A stretch of DNA of 64,000 nucleotides from NCBI RefSeq assembly GCF_024399475.1, contig NZ_CP101620.1, positions 1,097,608-1,161,607 of the forward strand, given 5' to 3'. Origin of the DNA: Allocoprobacillus halotolerans. Its GTDB lineage: Bacteria; Bacillota_I; Bacilli_A; Erysipelotrichales; Coprobacillaceae. Position 1 is the stretch's first letter. Each line of letters starts with the position of its first letter. Under the pieces are notes generated by a model that saw nothing but the letters and a program-made list of their open reading frames with translations, had not been told where the DNA came from and ran no database searches. Positions 30,062-39,105 of the stretch are shown piece after piece. The position numbers and the translations under genes were made by a program.

Positions 30062-31339
30062 ATGATTGATATAGCCAAATTAAGAGAAAATCCTGAAGCA
30101 GTTAAAGAAAATATGCGTAAAAAATTCCAACATGAAAAATTACATTTAGTTGACGAAGCTTATCAGTTGGATAAAGAATATCGTGAATCATTAACAAAAG
30201 CAAGTGAATTAAGAGCAATGCGTAATAAGTTATCTAAAGAAATTGGACAATTTATGCGTGAAGGAAAGAAAGATTTAGCTGAAGAAAATAAAAGAAAAGT
30301 AGGAGAAATGGCTCAGACTTTAAAAGAATTGGAAGAAAAAGAAGCTCAGTTAGGTCCTCAATTAAAAGAGGTAATGATGAAAATACCTAACTTTATTGAT
30401 GATAGTGTACCTATTGGTAAAGATGATAGTGAAAACGTAGAAATTCAAAAATATGGGGAACCAATTGTTCCTGATTATGAAATTCCATATCATGCTGATA
30501 TTATTACAAAATTAAATGGTTTAGATAAAGAGGCAAGTGGAAGAACAAGTGGAAATGGTTTTTATTATTTAATGGGAGATATTGCTAGACTTTCTTCAGC
30601 TATGTTATCTTATGCTAGAGATTTTATGATTGATAAAGGATTTATTTATTGTATTCCTCCATTTATGATTAGAAGTGATGTTGTGACAGGTGTGATGTCA
30701 TTTGAAGAAATGGATGCGATGATGTATAAAATTGAAGGTGAAGATTTATATTTAATTGGAACAAGTGAACATAGTATGATTGGTAAATTTAAAGATCAAA
30801 TTGTCAAGGAAGACGAATTACCAATTACTTTAACTTCTTATTCACCATGTTTTAGAAAAGAAGTTGGAGCACATGGTATCGAAGAACGTGGTATTTATCG
30901 TGTACATCAATTTGAAAAACAAGAAATGGTTGTATTATGTAAACCAGAAGATGCAATGGAATGGTATGACAAAATGTGGTCTTATACAGTTGAACTTTTT
31001 AGAAGTTTAGATATTCCTGTAAGAACATTAGAATGTTGTAGTGGTGATTTAGCTGATTTAAAAGTCAAATCATGTGATGTTGAAGCATGGTCACCAAGAC
31101 AAAAGAAATACTTTGAAGTTGGTTCTTGTTCTACATTAGGAGATGCACAGGCAAGACGTTTAGGTATTCGTACAAAAGGTGAACAGGGAACATATTATGT
31201 TGCGACATTAAATAATACTGTTTTAGCAAGTACAAGAGCTTTAATTGCTTTTATTGAAAACAACTATAATGAAGATGGAACAATTTCTATTCCTGAAGTT
31301 TTAAGACCTTATATGGGTGGTAAAGACAAAATTGGATAA
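30062..31339 (+). CDS. serS: Serine--tRNA ligase
   Basis: A 425-residue class II synthetase that charges tRNA-Ser. The N-terminal long coiled-coil arm (residues about 30-105) is followed by the catalytic core with motif 2 S-P-C-F-R-K-E-V-G-A-H-G and motif 3 L-N-N-T-V-L-A-S-T-R-A-L. The start M-I-D-I-A-K-L-R-E-N and the end R-P-Y-M-G-G are standard for SerRS. SD AAGGAG. It is controlled by the T-box upstream and followed by a strong terminator. Confidence 0.97.
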   Translation: MIDIAKLRENPEAVKENMRKKFQHEKLHLVDEAYQLDKEYRESLTKASELRAMRNKLSKEIGQFMREGKKDLAEENKRKVGEMAQTLKELEEKEAQLGPQLKEVMMKIPNFIDDSVPIGKDDSENVEIQKYGEPIVPDYEIPYHADIITKLNGLDKEASGRTSGNGFYYLMGDIARLSSAMLSYARDFMIDKGFIYCIPPFMIRSDVVTGVMSFEEMDAMMYKIEGEDLYLIGTSEHSMIGKFKDQIVKEDELPITLTSYSPCFRKEVGAHGIEERGIYRVHQFEKQEMVVLCKPEDAMEWYDKMWSYTVELFRSLDIPVRTLECCSGDLADLKVKSCDVEAWSPRQKKYFEVGSCSTLGDAQARRLGIRTKGEQGTYYVATLNNTVLASTRALIAFIENNYNEDGTISIPEVLRPYMGGKDKIG

Positions 31340-31348
31340 TGAATTATA

Positions 31349-31389
31349 AAAAGAGTGAAAATAACGAAAACTTATTTTCACTCTTTTTT
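31349..31389 (+). terminator. serS terminator
   Basis: AAGAGTGAAAATA (31351-31363) pairs with TATTTTCACTCTT (31373-31385) around a short loop, followed by a T run. The group II intron begins immediately after this T run. Confidence 0.9.
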
Positions 31390-33278
31390 GTATGCCGGGC
31401 ATGGCATATATCTAGGTGGTGAAAGTCCACTGTGGGGGCGATGTCGCAACTGCCAACCACTAGCCAATATCAAGGGTGTCTATCGTGAGATGGAATCTGA
31501 AAGAAGATGGAGGCAAAGTCCTGGTCCGAGGAACACGAATCACATCAGGCATATAATAGGGACGAGTGTGCAAAACAACACGAAGTCATAAGAGGTTGCG
31601 AATAGGACTATTATATGTAAATGTGGCGGATATATGGGAGGAAAGAGATATGACCTTATCCCGGGAGGTCTCACTAGCGATACAGCAGTAACAACGAATA
31701 GTGAGAAGTCAGCAGAAGTCGTAGTAGTAAGGAAGTGACTGTAATGGTCATGGAGCGAAGGACTGAATAAATCTATCAGTTATTGAATTTTGAATTGATT
31801 TCATTATACGAAACCGTGGAGATAGACGAGTACACTAGAAGACCCGAAAGAAGAATGTAGGGAAGGTGAGTATAATGGATAGCGAAAGAAATGGAGGTAA
31901 CGAAAATATGAAAACTGATAACACATTGCTTGAGGAAATGCTTAGTGATACTAATCTAGAACTAGCATTTACACAAGTCAAACGAAACAAAGGTGCAAGT
32001 GGAGTAGATGGAATGGAAGTAGCTGAACTTAAAGACTATTTAGATAAACATCTAGAAGAAATTAAGGACAGTATACGAAACAAGACATATAAGCCACAAC
32101 CTGTGAGAAGAGTAGAAATACCCAAACCCGATGGCGGAATACGAAATCTAGGAGTGCCAACAGTACTTGATAGATTTGTCCAACAAGCCATAGCCCAAGT
32201 GTTAATACCTATCTATGAACCAATATTCAGTGACAATAGTTTTGGATTTAGACCAAATAGATGTTGCGAAATGGCAATCATCAAAGCATTGGAATATATG
32301 AATGAAGGCTATCAGTGGATAGTAGATATAGACCTAGAAAAGTTCTTTGATACAGTTAATCATGATAAACTTATTTCACTTGTCATGAAAGATGTAAAGA
32401 GTGGAGAAATAGTATCTCTAATTAGGAAATTTCTAGTAAGCGGGATTATGATTGATAATGAATATAAAGAGTCAGTCGTAGGAACACCACAAGGTGGAAA
32501 TCTAAGTCCGCTACTCAGTAACATAGTTCTCAATGAACTAGATAAGGAAATGGAAGCACGAGGACTAAGATTCACACGATATGCAGATGATTGTATTATA
32601 TTAGTGGGTAGCAGTAAAGCCGCCGATAGAGTAATGGAAAACATTAGTAAATTCATAGAAAAGAAACTAGGACTTAAAGTAAATATGACTAAAAGTAAAG
32701 TTTCCAAACCTAATGATATTAAATATCTAGGATTTGGATTCTATTATGACTCTTTTTCATCTATGTGGAAAGCAAAACCACATGAGAAATCTATCGCAAC
32801 ACTGCAAACAAAACTAAGGAGACTAACAAATAGAAGTTGGTCAGTATCGTGGGAATATAGAATACTTAAGATAAGACAACTTGTAAATGGGTGGATTAAC
32901 TATTACCGTATTGGAAATTTTATAAAAGTCTGTAGAAAACTAGATGCACAAATAAGATTTAGGATACGTATGTACTTATGGAAGAAATGGAAAACCATAG
33001 GAAATAGAGAAAAGCAACTAAGAAAGTTAGGGGCATTACCATGGCAAGCTAAAACTTGGGCAAACAGTCGAAAATCATATGCAAGATGTGCAAGTACATT
33101 TCTTCGAACAAGAATAACTAATGATTTATTATATAGAAAAGGACTACCATCAATGGTAGCCCAATATCAGTTAAAACATATTTCAGTATAGATTTAAACC
33201 GCCGTATGCCGAACGGCACGTACGGTGGTGTGAGAGGTCGAAAATAAATATAAAATTATTTATTTTCTCCTACTCGAT
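31390..33278 (+). mobile_element. Group II intron, class C (IIC-like)
   Basis: About 1.89 kb, starting GTATG directly after the serS terminator's T run and ending near 33278 after TACTCGAT. Domain V is visible after the reverse transcriptase gene: CCGCCGTATG pairs with CGTACGGTGG around a GAAC loop, with a CGC rather than AGC catalytic triad, as in class C introns. A domain VI-like stem follows. The 520 bases before the ORF hold ribozyme domains I-III, not genes. Insertion behind an intrinsic terminator is the hallmark of this class. End points are accurate to a few bases. Confidence 0.88.
31908..33191 (+). CDS. ltrA: Group II intron reverse transcriptase/maturase
   Basis: A 427-residue intron-encoded protein. 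Reverse transcriptase motifs include R-R-V-E-I-P-K-P-D-G-G-I-R-N-L-G, F-G-F-R-P-N-R, D-I-D-L-E-K-F-F-D-T-V, G-T-P-Q-G-G-N-L-S-P-L-L-S-N and the catalytic Y-A-D-D. A group II maturase X domain follows (I-R-Q-L-V-N-G-W-I-N-Y-Y-R). There is no HNH endonuclease domain, as in class C, so it probably inserts into DNA made single-stranded at replication forks or hairpins. The start at 31908 follows GGAGGT. The reading frame is intact. Confidence 0.95.
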   Translation: MKTDNTLLEEMLSDTNLELAFTQVKRNKGASGVDGMEVAELKDYLDKHLEEIKDSIRNKTYKPQPVRRVEIPKPDGGIRNLGVPTVLDRFVQQAIAQVLIPIYEPIFSDNSFGFRPNRCCEMAIIKALEYMNEGYQWIVDIDLEKFFDTVNHDKLISLVMKDVKSGEIVSLIRKFLVSGIMIDNEYKESVVGTPQGGNLSPLLSNIVLNELDKEMEARGLRFTRYADDCIILVGSSKAADRVMENISKFIEKKLGLKVNMTKSKVSKPNDIKYLGFGFYYDSFSSMWKAKPHEKSIATLQTKLRRLTNRSWSVSWEYRILKIRQLVNGWINYYRIGNFIKVCRKLDAQIRFRIRMYLWKKWKTIGNREKQLRKLGALPWQAKTWANSRKSYARCASTFLRTRITNDLLYRKGLPSMVAQYQLKHISV

Positions 33279-33386
33279 TCGTATAAGTTATATTTTATAG
33301 AATGTTTCGTACACAGAAATTTCATATTTTTTCCACTTTATATTCACAGTGATTTGTTAGAATCTTGTCGAAAGAGGAGGGTGTGT

Positions 33387-34895
33387 ATGAAAAATGTCCT
33401 TGAATTTTTAGAACAATCATCACAAAAGTATTTTACAAAAATTGCTTTTACAGATGAAAACAATGAGATAAGTTATGGACAATGTGTTGAAGATGCACAA
33501 AGAATAGGAACATATTTATTATCTTTACAAGTACGCAGACAACCCATTGCAGTAATGATGGATAAAAATGTTGAAAGTTTAATAGCTTTTTTAGGTGTTA
33601 TTTATAGTGGCAACTTTTATGTTGTTATAGATGCTTTGATGCCAAGTGATCGTATCCAGGCTATTTTTGAAACTTTAAAGCCAGTAGCTTTTTTGTGTCA
33701 AAGACAATATGAAGAAAAAGCAAGAACTTTACATCAACAAGTCTTTATTTATGAAGATATGATTCAAACAGGGATTGATATAGAAAAATTAAAAACGATA
33801 AGAAAACAAATGATTGATACGGATCCTTTATATGCTTTATTTACATCTGGGTCAACAGGAGTTCCAAAAGGAGCCGTTGTTTCTCATCGTAATGTTATAA
33901 ATTATGCATCGTGGTTTCAAGAAACATTTAATATTCAAGCAGATACACAGTTTGGAAGTCAAACACCATTTTATTTTAGTATGTCAGTATCTGATGTCTT
34001 TAGTACTATTATTGCTGGAGCGACTTTACATATCTTACCTAAAAAATTGTTTTCTTTTCCTATCAAATTAATTGAATATATGAATGAAAAACAAGTGAAT
34101 ACGATTTATTGGGTACCTTCGGCTTTAGGTATTATTGCGAATATGAAAGTTTTAGATTATGTTGAATTGCACCATCTTCAAAAGGTTTTATTTGCTGGTG
34201 AAGTGATGCCAACAAAACATTTAAATTATTGGAGAAAACATATACCAAATGCTTTGTATGCAAATTTATTTGGACCAACTGAAACAACAGATATTTGTAC
34301 ATATTACATTGTAGATCGAGAGTTTCAAGACGATGAAGTTTTACCAATAGGTAAAGCTTGTCAAAACTGTGATGTCTTCTTATTAGATGAAAATAATCAG
34401 GAAGTTACTGATCATAGAGAAGGTGAACTTTGTGTTAGAGGATCATTTTTAGCTTTAGGTTATTACAATAATCCAAGCAAAACACAAGAAGTCTTTGTTC
34501 AAAATCCATTAAATAAGTCTTATCCTGAAATGATTTATCGTACAGGAGATTTGGTGAAATATAATGAACGTAATGAACTAATCTATATTACACGTAAAGA
34601 TTTCCAAATCAAACATATGGGTTATCGTATTGAATTAGGTGAGATTGAAGCAGCTGTCTATGCTTTATCAAATATTCAAAGTTGTGCAGTGATTTATGAT
34701 GAAAAAGATGACAAGATTGTTTTGATTTATACTGGGAAAATAACTGATATAGCAATAATGGAAGGTATATCGCATAAAATACCACATTATATGTTTCCTA
34801 ATAAAATCATTAAGTTAAAGGCTATGCCTTTAAATCAAAATGGAAAAATAGATAGAAAATGGTTAAAAAATCATTATTATGAGGAGGAAAAGTAA
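33387..34895 (+). CDS. dltA: D-alanine--D-alanyl carrier protein ligase (DltA)
   Basis: A 502-residue adenylating enzyme. The phosphate loop T-S-G-S-T-G-V-P-K-G-A, the core G-P-T-E-T-T-D-I-C, Y-R-T-G-D-L-V and the C-terminal catalytic lysine in N-Q-N-G-K-I-D-R-K are present. DltA activates D-alanine and loads it on the carrier DltC for esterifying teichoic acids, which lowers negative surface charge and raises resistance to cationic peptides. SD GGAGGG with ATG at 33387. First gene of a four-gene operon that here runs A-C-B-D. Confidence 0.9.
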   Translation: MKNVLEFLEQSSQKYFTKIAFTDENNEISYGQCVEDAQRIGTYLLSLQVRRQPIAVMMDKNVESLIAFLGVIYSGNFYVVIDALMPSDRIQAIFETLKPVAFLCQRQYEEKARTLHQQVFIYEDMIQTGIDIEKLKTIRKQMIDTDPLYALFTSGSTGVPKGAVVSHRNVINYASWFQETFNIQADTQFGSQTPFYFSMSVSDVFSTIIAGATLHILPKKLFSFPIKLIEYMNEKQVNTIYWVPSALGIIANMKVLDYVELHHLQKVLFAGEVMPTKHLNYWRKHIPNALYANLFGPTETTDICTYYIVDREFQDDEVLPIGKACQNCDVFLLDENNQEVTDHREGELCVRGSFLALGYYNNPSKTQEVFVQNPLNKSYPEMIYRTGDLVKYNERNELIYITRKDFQIKHMGYRIELGEIEAAVYALSNIQSCAVIYDEKDDKIVLIYTGKITDIAIMEGISHKIPHYMFPNKIIKLKAMPLNQNGKIDRKWLKNHYYEEEK

Positions 34896-35126
34896 ATGGA
34901 TGAATTATTAAATATATTAAAAGATTTAAAACCTGGAGTTGATTTTGAAAATGAAAAGAATTTAATTGATGATAGAATATTAGATTCTTTAGATGTAATG
35001 AATTTAATAGTGGAATTAAATGATGAATTTGATATTGAAATTACACCATTAGATATATTACCTGAAAACTTTCAATCTGTAGAAACAATTTACCAACTCA
35101 TTACACGTTTACAGGAAGATAATTAA
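34896..35126 (+). CDS. dltC: D-alanyl carrier protein (DltC)
   Basis: A 76-residue acyl-carrier-type protein with the phosphopantetheine attachment serine in D-R-I-L-D-S-L-D-V-M-N. It starts at the base after the dltA stop and overlaps dltB by one base (TAATG). In the usual operon dltC follows dltB; here it is second. Confidence 0.9.
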   Translation: MDELLNILKDLKPGVDFENEKNLIDDRILDSLDVMNLIVELNDEFDIEITPLDILPENFQSVETIYQLITRLQEDN

Positions 35127-36694
35127 TGGCATATACATCATATATTTATTTACTACTCTTTTTAGGAAGCACATTTTTACTTTATACTGTGTTTCCTAAA
35201 AAGTATAAATGGTTAGTTTTATTATCAGCAAGTTATCTTTATTATATTCTTGCTAGTCGTGTATGGATGATTGTATTCATATTATTAACGACTGTTTCTA
35301 TTTATATTGGTGCTTTGAGGTTGGATAGAATCAATGATTTATTTATAACAATGAAAAAATCTTTAGATCGACAACAAAGAAAAGAATTGAAAGAAAGAAT
35401 AGTATGTCAAAAGAAAATTGTTGTTGTATTAATGCTTATCATTAATCTAGGATTACTGATATTTTTAAAATATTCAAACTTCTTAATAGATATCTTAAAT
35501 ATCAGTATTCTAGAACATTTTCAAATATCTATTCCACTTGTTAAATTATTTTTACCATTAGGTATTTCTTTTTATACATTACAGGCAATTAGCTATATTG
35601 TTGATGTATATCGAGGTAAATATCATAGTGATGAATGTTTTACAAGAGTGGCTTTATATTTAGCGTTTTTTCCAACAATTGTAGAAGGTCCTATTACAAG
35701 ATATAACGAAGTGGCATATCAGTTGTATGAAGGACATGATTTTAATTATGAGAATCTTACTTTTGGAGCACAATTGATTTTATGGGGTATGTTTAAAAAG
35801 ATTGTGATTGCTGATAGAGCCAATATGTTAGTGAATTATGTTTTTGATGATTATACAAAGTTTTCAGGTTTAAGTGTGATTATTGCGATTATCTTTTATA
35901 CGATTCAATTATATACAGAGTTTTCTGGATGCATGGATATTGTCAGAGGAAGCGCTCAATTATTTAGTATTCAGTTACCAGATAATTTTAGGCAACCTTT
36001 TTTTGCAAAAAGTATTAATGAGTTTTGGCAAAGATGGCATATTACTTTAGGTTCATGGTTAAGAGATTATGTATTTTATAGTGTATCTTTATCAGCTCCA
36101 TTTAAAAAGTGGAGTCAGTTAGTTAAAAAATATGGAAATGATTATATCAATAAACTATTACCAGCTTCAACAGCATTGTTTTTTGTTTGGCTATGTAATG
36201 GTTTGTGGCATGGGGCAAGCATGAAATACGTCATGTATGGAATGTATTATTATATTTTGATGATGTTAGGAATGTATTTGGAACCTGTTTTTATGAAAAT
36301 AAAAAGTTTCTTCCATCTTTCCAATAATCAATTTATCTTTCATTTATTTCAAATCATGAGAACCATTTTGATTGTTCATATTGGTATGCTTATTTTTAGA
36401 GCTGATAGTTTATCAAGTGCCTGGCATATGTTGATTTCATGTTTCCAAGGTTCAATGGAGATTGGATATATGGGCTTAGCTATTAAAGATATATTGATTG
36501 TGATAATTGGGGTATTGATTGTTTTTGTTGTGAGTCTTGGTAAAGAAAAGAATATTCATATTAGAGAGCGTATTGCTAAAATGCATATTATACCACGTTG
36601 GACATTTTATTTAACTGCTTTTATGATTGTTGTGATATTTGGTGCTTATGGACGAGGATATGATATTGTAAGCTTCATTTATGCACAGTTTTAG
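35126..36694 (+). CDS. dltB: MBOAT-family D-alanyl transferase (DltB)
   Basis: A 522-residue polytopic membrane protein with about 11 hydrophobic segments. MBOAT features include G-I-S-F-Y-T-L-Q-A-I-S-Y, P-T-I-V-E-G-P-I and the conserved catalytic histidine in C-N-G-L-W-H-G-A-S. DltB moves D-alanine from the carrier across or onto the membrane. It overlaps dltC by one base and leads into dltD after a few bases. Confidence 0.9.
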   Translation: MAYTSYIYLLLFLGSTFLLYTVFPKKYKWLVLLSASYLYYILASRVWMIVFILLTTVSIYIGALRLDRINDLFITMKKSLDRQQRKELKERIVCQKKIVVVLMLIINLGLLIFLKYSNFLIDILNISILEHFQISIPLVKLFLPLGISFYTLQAISYIVDVYRGKYHSDECFTRVALYLAFFPTIVEGPITRYNEVAYQLYEGHDFNYENLTFGAQLILWGMFKKIVIADRANMLVNYVFDDYTKFSGLSVIIAIIFYTIQLYTEFSGCMDIVRGSAQLFSIQLPDNFRQPFFAKSINEFWQRWHITLGSWLRDYVFYSVSLSAPFKKWSQLVKKYGNDYINKLLPASTALFFVWLCNGLWHGASMKYVMYGMYYYILMMLGMYLEPVFMKIKSFFHLSNNQFIFHLFQIMRTILIVHIGMLIFRADSLSSAWHMLISCFQGSMEIGYMGLAIKDILIVIIGVLIVFVVSLGKEKNIHIRERIAKMHIIPRWTFYLTAFMIVVIFGAYGRGYDIVSFIYAQF

Positions 36695-36705
36695 GAGGAA
36701 TGATG

Positions 36706-37701
36706 ATGAATAAACAAAATATGAAGAATATTTTAAAAATAGTTGTTTTTTTAAGTCTTGTAATCACTTTATTACATCTTTCCTCACAAATTTTTGTACC
36801 TAAACAAAATAGTAAAGAAGCAGGTATCAAATATGAAAATGCGAGAGGATTCTATGGTGAGAAAAAGAATTCTTTAGATATTATTGCGATTGGTAATAGT
36901 GATTTATATAATGGTATGAATCCTTTACAATTATGGCATGAACAAGGGATTCCTTCTTATGTCTGTGCCGAACCAAGTCAAAAAATTGTAGAAGCTTATT
37001 CTTTATTGAAACAAGCTTATCAAAATCAAAAACCAAAATTAATTATTTTAGAAGTTGATGAATTATTTACAAAGAGTGATATAGATGATTTAGATACAAG
37101 TATATCTGAAATGCTTAAAGAAACATTTCCAATTTTTGATTATCATAGTCGATGGAAAACTATTCAAGAAGATGATTTTATAAAAGCAAAAGAATATAAT
37201 CAAAAGATATTAACCAAAGGATATAAATATTATAATAATATTCTATCTTATAAAGGTGGTAAATCTTATCTAAAAAATAAAAAGAAAAGTTCTTTAACTT
37301 ATACAACACAATATTACCTTGATCAATTTATAAAATATGCTAAAAACAATGGTTCACAGGTCTTATTGATGTGTTGTCCAACAGCTAATACTTGGACTTT
37401 TGATAAACATAAAAAGATACAAAAAATAGCTGATCAATATCAATTACAGTTCTTGGATTTTAATATGTTATTGGATGAAATTGATTTTGATTGGACAAAT
37501 GATACTAGAGATGGTGGGAATCATTTAAATGATTTTGGAGCACAGAAAGTCACTCATTATTTAGGTGAGTATTTAAAAAATCAATATTCTTTGAAAGATT
37601 ATCGTACACATCAAGATTATCAGCAATGGAATCAAGATTATTTAGATTATCATCAAAAGTTAAAATTTTATAAAGGTAATAACGGATTTATTGGGAAATA
37701 G
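36706..37701 (+). CDS. dltD: D-alanyl-lipoteichoic acid biosynthesis protein DltD
   Basis: About 331 residues with one N-terminal membrane segment and an extracytoplasmic SGNH-like domain. The nucleophile region is I-A-I-G-N-S-D-L-Y and the catalytic D-x-x-H-type motif is seen in D-G-G-N-H-L-N-D-F-G. It completes D-alanine transfer to teichoic acid. Three in-frame ATGs are available; AGGAGG at 36693-36698 best fits the third, at 36706. Last gene of the dlt operon. Confidence 0.85.
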   Translation: MNKQNMKNILKIVVFLSLVITLLHLSSQIFVPKQNSKEAGIKYENARGFYGEKKNSLDIIAIGNSDLYNGMNPLQLWHEQGIPSYVCAEPSQKIVEAYSLLKQAYQNQKPKLIILEVDELFTKSDIDDLDTSISEMLKETFPIFDYHSRWKTIQEDDFIKAKEYNQKILTKGYKYYNNILSYKGGKSYLKNKKKSSLTYTTQYYLDQFIKYAKNNGSQVLLMCCPTANTWTFDKHKKIQKIADQYQLQFLDFNMLLDEIDFDWTNDTRDGGNHLNDFGAQKVTHYLGEYLKNQYSLKDYRTHQDYQQWNQDYLDYHQKLKFYKGNNGFIGK

Positions 37702-37710
37702 AAATTTCTA

Positions 37711-37738
37711 TTGATTTGTAGAAGAAATATGCTATAAT
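37711..37738 (+). promoter_or_regulatory. Promoter of the SRP RNA gene
   Basis: TTGATT (37711-37716), a 16-bp spacer and TATAAT (37733-37738), with the start expected near 37745. Confidence 0.7.
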
Positions 37739-37744
37739 ATTTCT

Positions 37745-37830
37745 TGCCATTACAATAGGCGGCTTCGAACCATGTCAGGACCGGAAGGTAGCAGCATTAA
37801 GAATGTCCGTCTATGTGTAGTGGCTTTTTC
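37745..37830 (+). ncRNA. ffs: Signal recognition particle RNA, small (4.5S-like) type
   Basis: The invariant core CATGTCAGGACCGGAAGGTA and GCAGCATTAAG around 37771-37802 marks SRP domain IV with its GGAA tetraloop. GCCATTACA near the 5' end pairs with TGTAGTGGC near the 3' end, closing a single long hairpin of about 85 nt. There is no Alu-type domain, unlike the Bacillus 6S-sized SRP RNA. It guides Ffh to nascent membrane proteins. Confidence 0.95.
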
Positions 37831-37845
37831 TAAGGAGTGAGAATA

Positions 37846-38289
37846 ATGAGTGATGAAGAATATATGCAAGTAGCTTACAATCAAGCTTGTTTGGCTAGAG
37901 ATATTGATGAAGTGCCCATTGGAGCAATTATTGTTAAAGATGGTGAAATCATAGCATTAGGATATAATCAAAAAGAATCATGTCATGATGTAACAGCCCA
38001 CGCTGAAATGATAGCTATTAGAAAAGCTTGTGAGAAACATGGGACGTGGCATTTAGATGATTGTGTCCTTTATTCAACTTTAGAGCCTTGTATTATGTGT
38101 AGTGGTGCCATTATTCAAAGTCGTATTGCAAAAGTTGTTTTTGGAGCAAAAGGTCAACGTTGGCATGGTTTGTCAAACTTTCTAGAAAGTCATGAGTTTA
38201 ATCATCATCCGGTTGTGATAGCGGGTGTATTAGAACAGGAATGTTCTTCATTACTCTCTCAATATTTTAAAACAAAAAGACATTTTTAA
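37846..38289 (+). CDS. tadA: tRNA-specific adenosine deaminase TadA
   Basis: A 147-residue zinc deaminase with H-A-E-M (zinc His and catalytic Glu) in V-T-A-H-A-E-M-I-A-I and P-C-I-M-C (zinc cysteines). It converts A34 to inosine in the tRNA-Arg(ACG) anticodon. The start at 37846 follows AAGGAG; a GTG nine bases earlier is less well spaced. It is immediately downstream of the SRP RNA gene, a conserved Firmicute pairing (tadA-ffs-dnaX). Confidence 0.92.
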   Translation: MSDEEYMQVAYNQACLARDIDEVPIGAIIVKDGEIIALGYNQKESCHDVTAHAEMIAIRKACEKHGTWHLDDCVLYSTLEPCIMCSGAIIQSRIAKVVFGAKGQRWHGLSNFLESHEFNHHPVVIAGVLEQECSSLLSQYFKTKRHF

Positions 38290-38355
38290 AATTGATATGC
38301 GAATTTTGTCATGTATAGATAAAGTTGTGATATACTAAAAGTAGAGGTGAAGTCT

Positions 38356-39048
38356 ATGGATCAAAGAATGTTAACAGAACAAATGAATTATGAAAACTTT
38401 TTAGCAAAAGTGATAAAATGGGTTTGTATTGGTGTCGCTATAACAGCAATCACATCATTTATTGTTATTTTATCAGGTATTATTCGTATTATTGCCTCAT
38501 TTTATCTTCCTATCTTATTTATATCTGTTATTGTTGAATTATTATTTGTTTGGCGTATTGCTAAAAAATTAGAAGATAGTGGCAATGAAGTTTCTTATTC
38601 TTCAGCAAAAAAATATTTTATCTTATATTCAATGATGAATGGTGTTGTCTTTTCATTTGTTTTATCGAGTGTATCAATTTATGTAACTGCATTAGCATTT
38701 GCATTAACTTGTGCTTATTTTGGATTATTATATACCATTACTAAATATACAAGTTCTAATTTCTCATTTGTAGCGAAAGTATGTGTATCATTTTTACCAA
38801 TCTTAATTATTGGATATATCATTTTAATGTTTATTCATGCACCTGTTCTCTATTATATTATTGTTCTTATTGATTTAGGTGTTTTTACTGGATTAACACT
38901 TTATGATCTTAAAAACATTTCAACGATGTATCAACAATCATTAGAAGAACAAAGGGAAGGTTTAGCATTAATTTGTGCTTTAGAGCTTTATCTTGATTTT
39001 GTGAATATCTTCCTTGATATTTTAATGTTAATCAGTGATAATAATTAG
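38356..39048 (+). CDS. Bax inhibitor-1/YccA-family membrane protein
   Basis: About 230 residues with seven hydrophobic segments. The C-terminal pattern L-Y-D-L-K-N-I (with the aspartate of the BI-1 proton/calcium site) and L-A-L-I-C-A-L-E-L-Y-L-D-F-V-N-I-F is diagnostic of the BI-1 family, which forms calcium leak channels in characterised members. The ATG at 38356 follows AGAGGTGA. Its biological role here is unknown. Confidence 0.85.
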   Translation: MDQRMLTEQMNYENFLAKVIKWVCIGVAITAITSFIVILSGIIRIIASFYLPILFISVIVELLFVWRIAKKLEDSGNEVSYSSAKKYFILYSMMNGVVFSFVLSSVSIYVTALAFALTCAYFGLLYTITKYTSSNFSFVAKVCVSFLPILIIGYIILMFIHAPVLYYIIVLIDLGVFTGLTLYDLKNISTMYQQSLEEQREGLALICALELYLDFVNIFLDILMLISDNN

Positions 39049-39070
39049 GTATCGAAAGGTACCTTTTTTT
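39047..39070 (+). terminator. Terminator after the BI-1 gene
   Basis: AGGTA and TACCT form a short stem around TCGAAAGG, followed by seven T residues. Confidence 0.6.
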
Positions 39071-39105
39071 ATGTTATAATGTGACAGTATAAGGAGTTGA
39101 TATGT

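Noticed and set aside
31355-31591. A 78-codon ORF just after serS
   Set aside because: It lies in the ribozyme domain I region of the group II intron, has no SD or protein-like pattern, and is explained by RNA structure.
33279-33386. A strong promoter for the dlt operon right after the intron
   Set aside because: Only a weak extended -10-like TG-T-TAGAAT with no convincing -35 is seen, so I do not list it.
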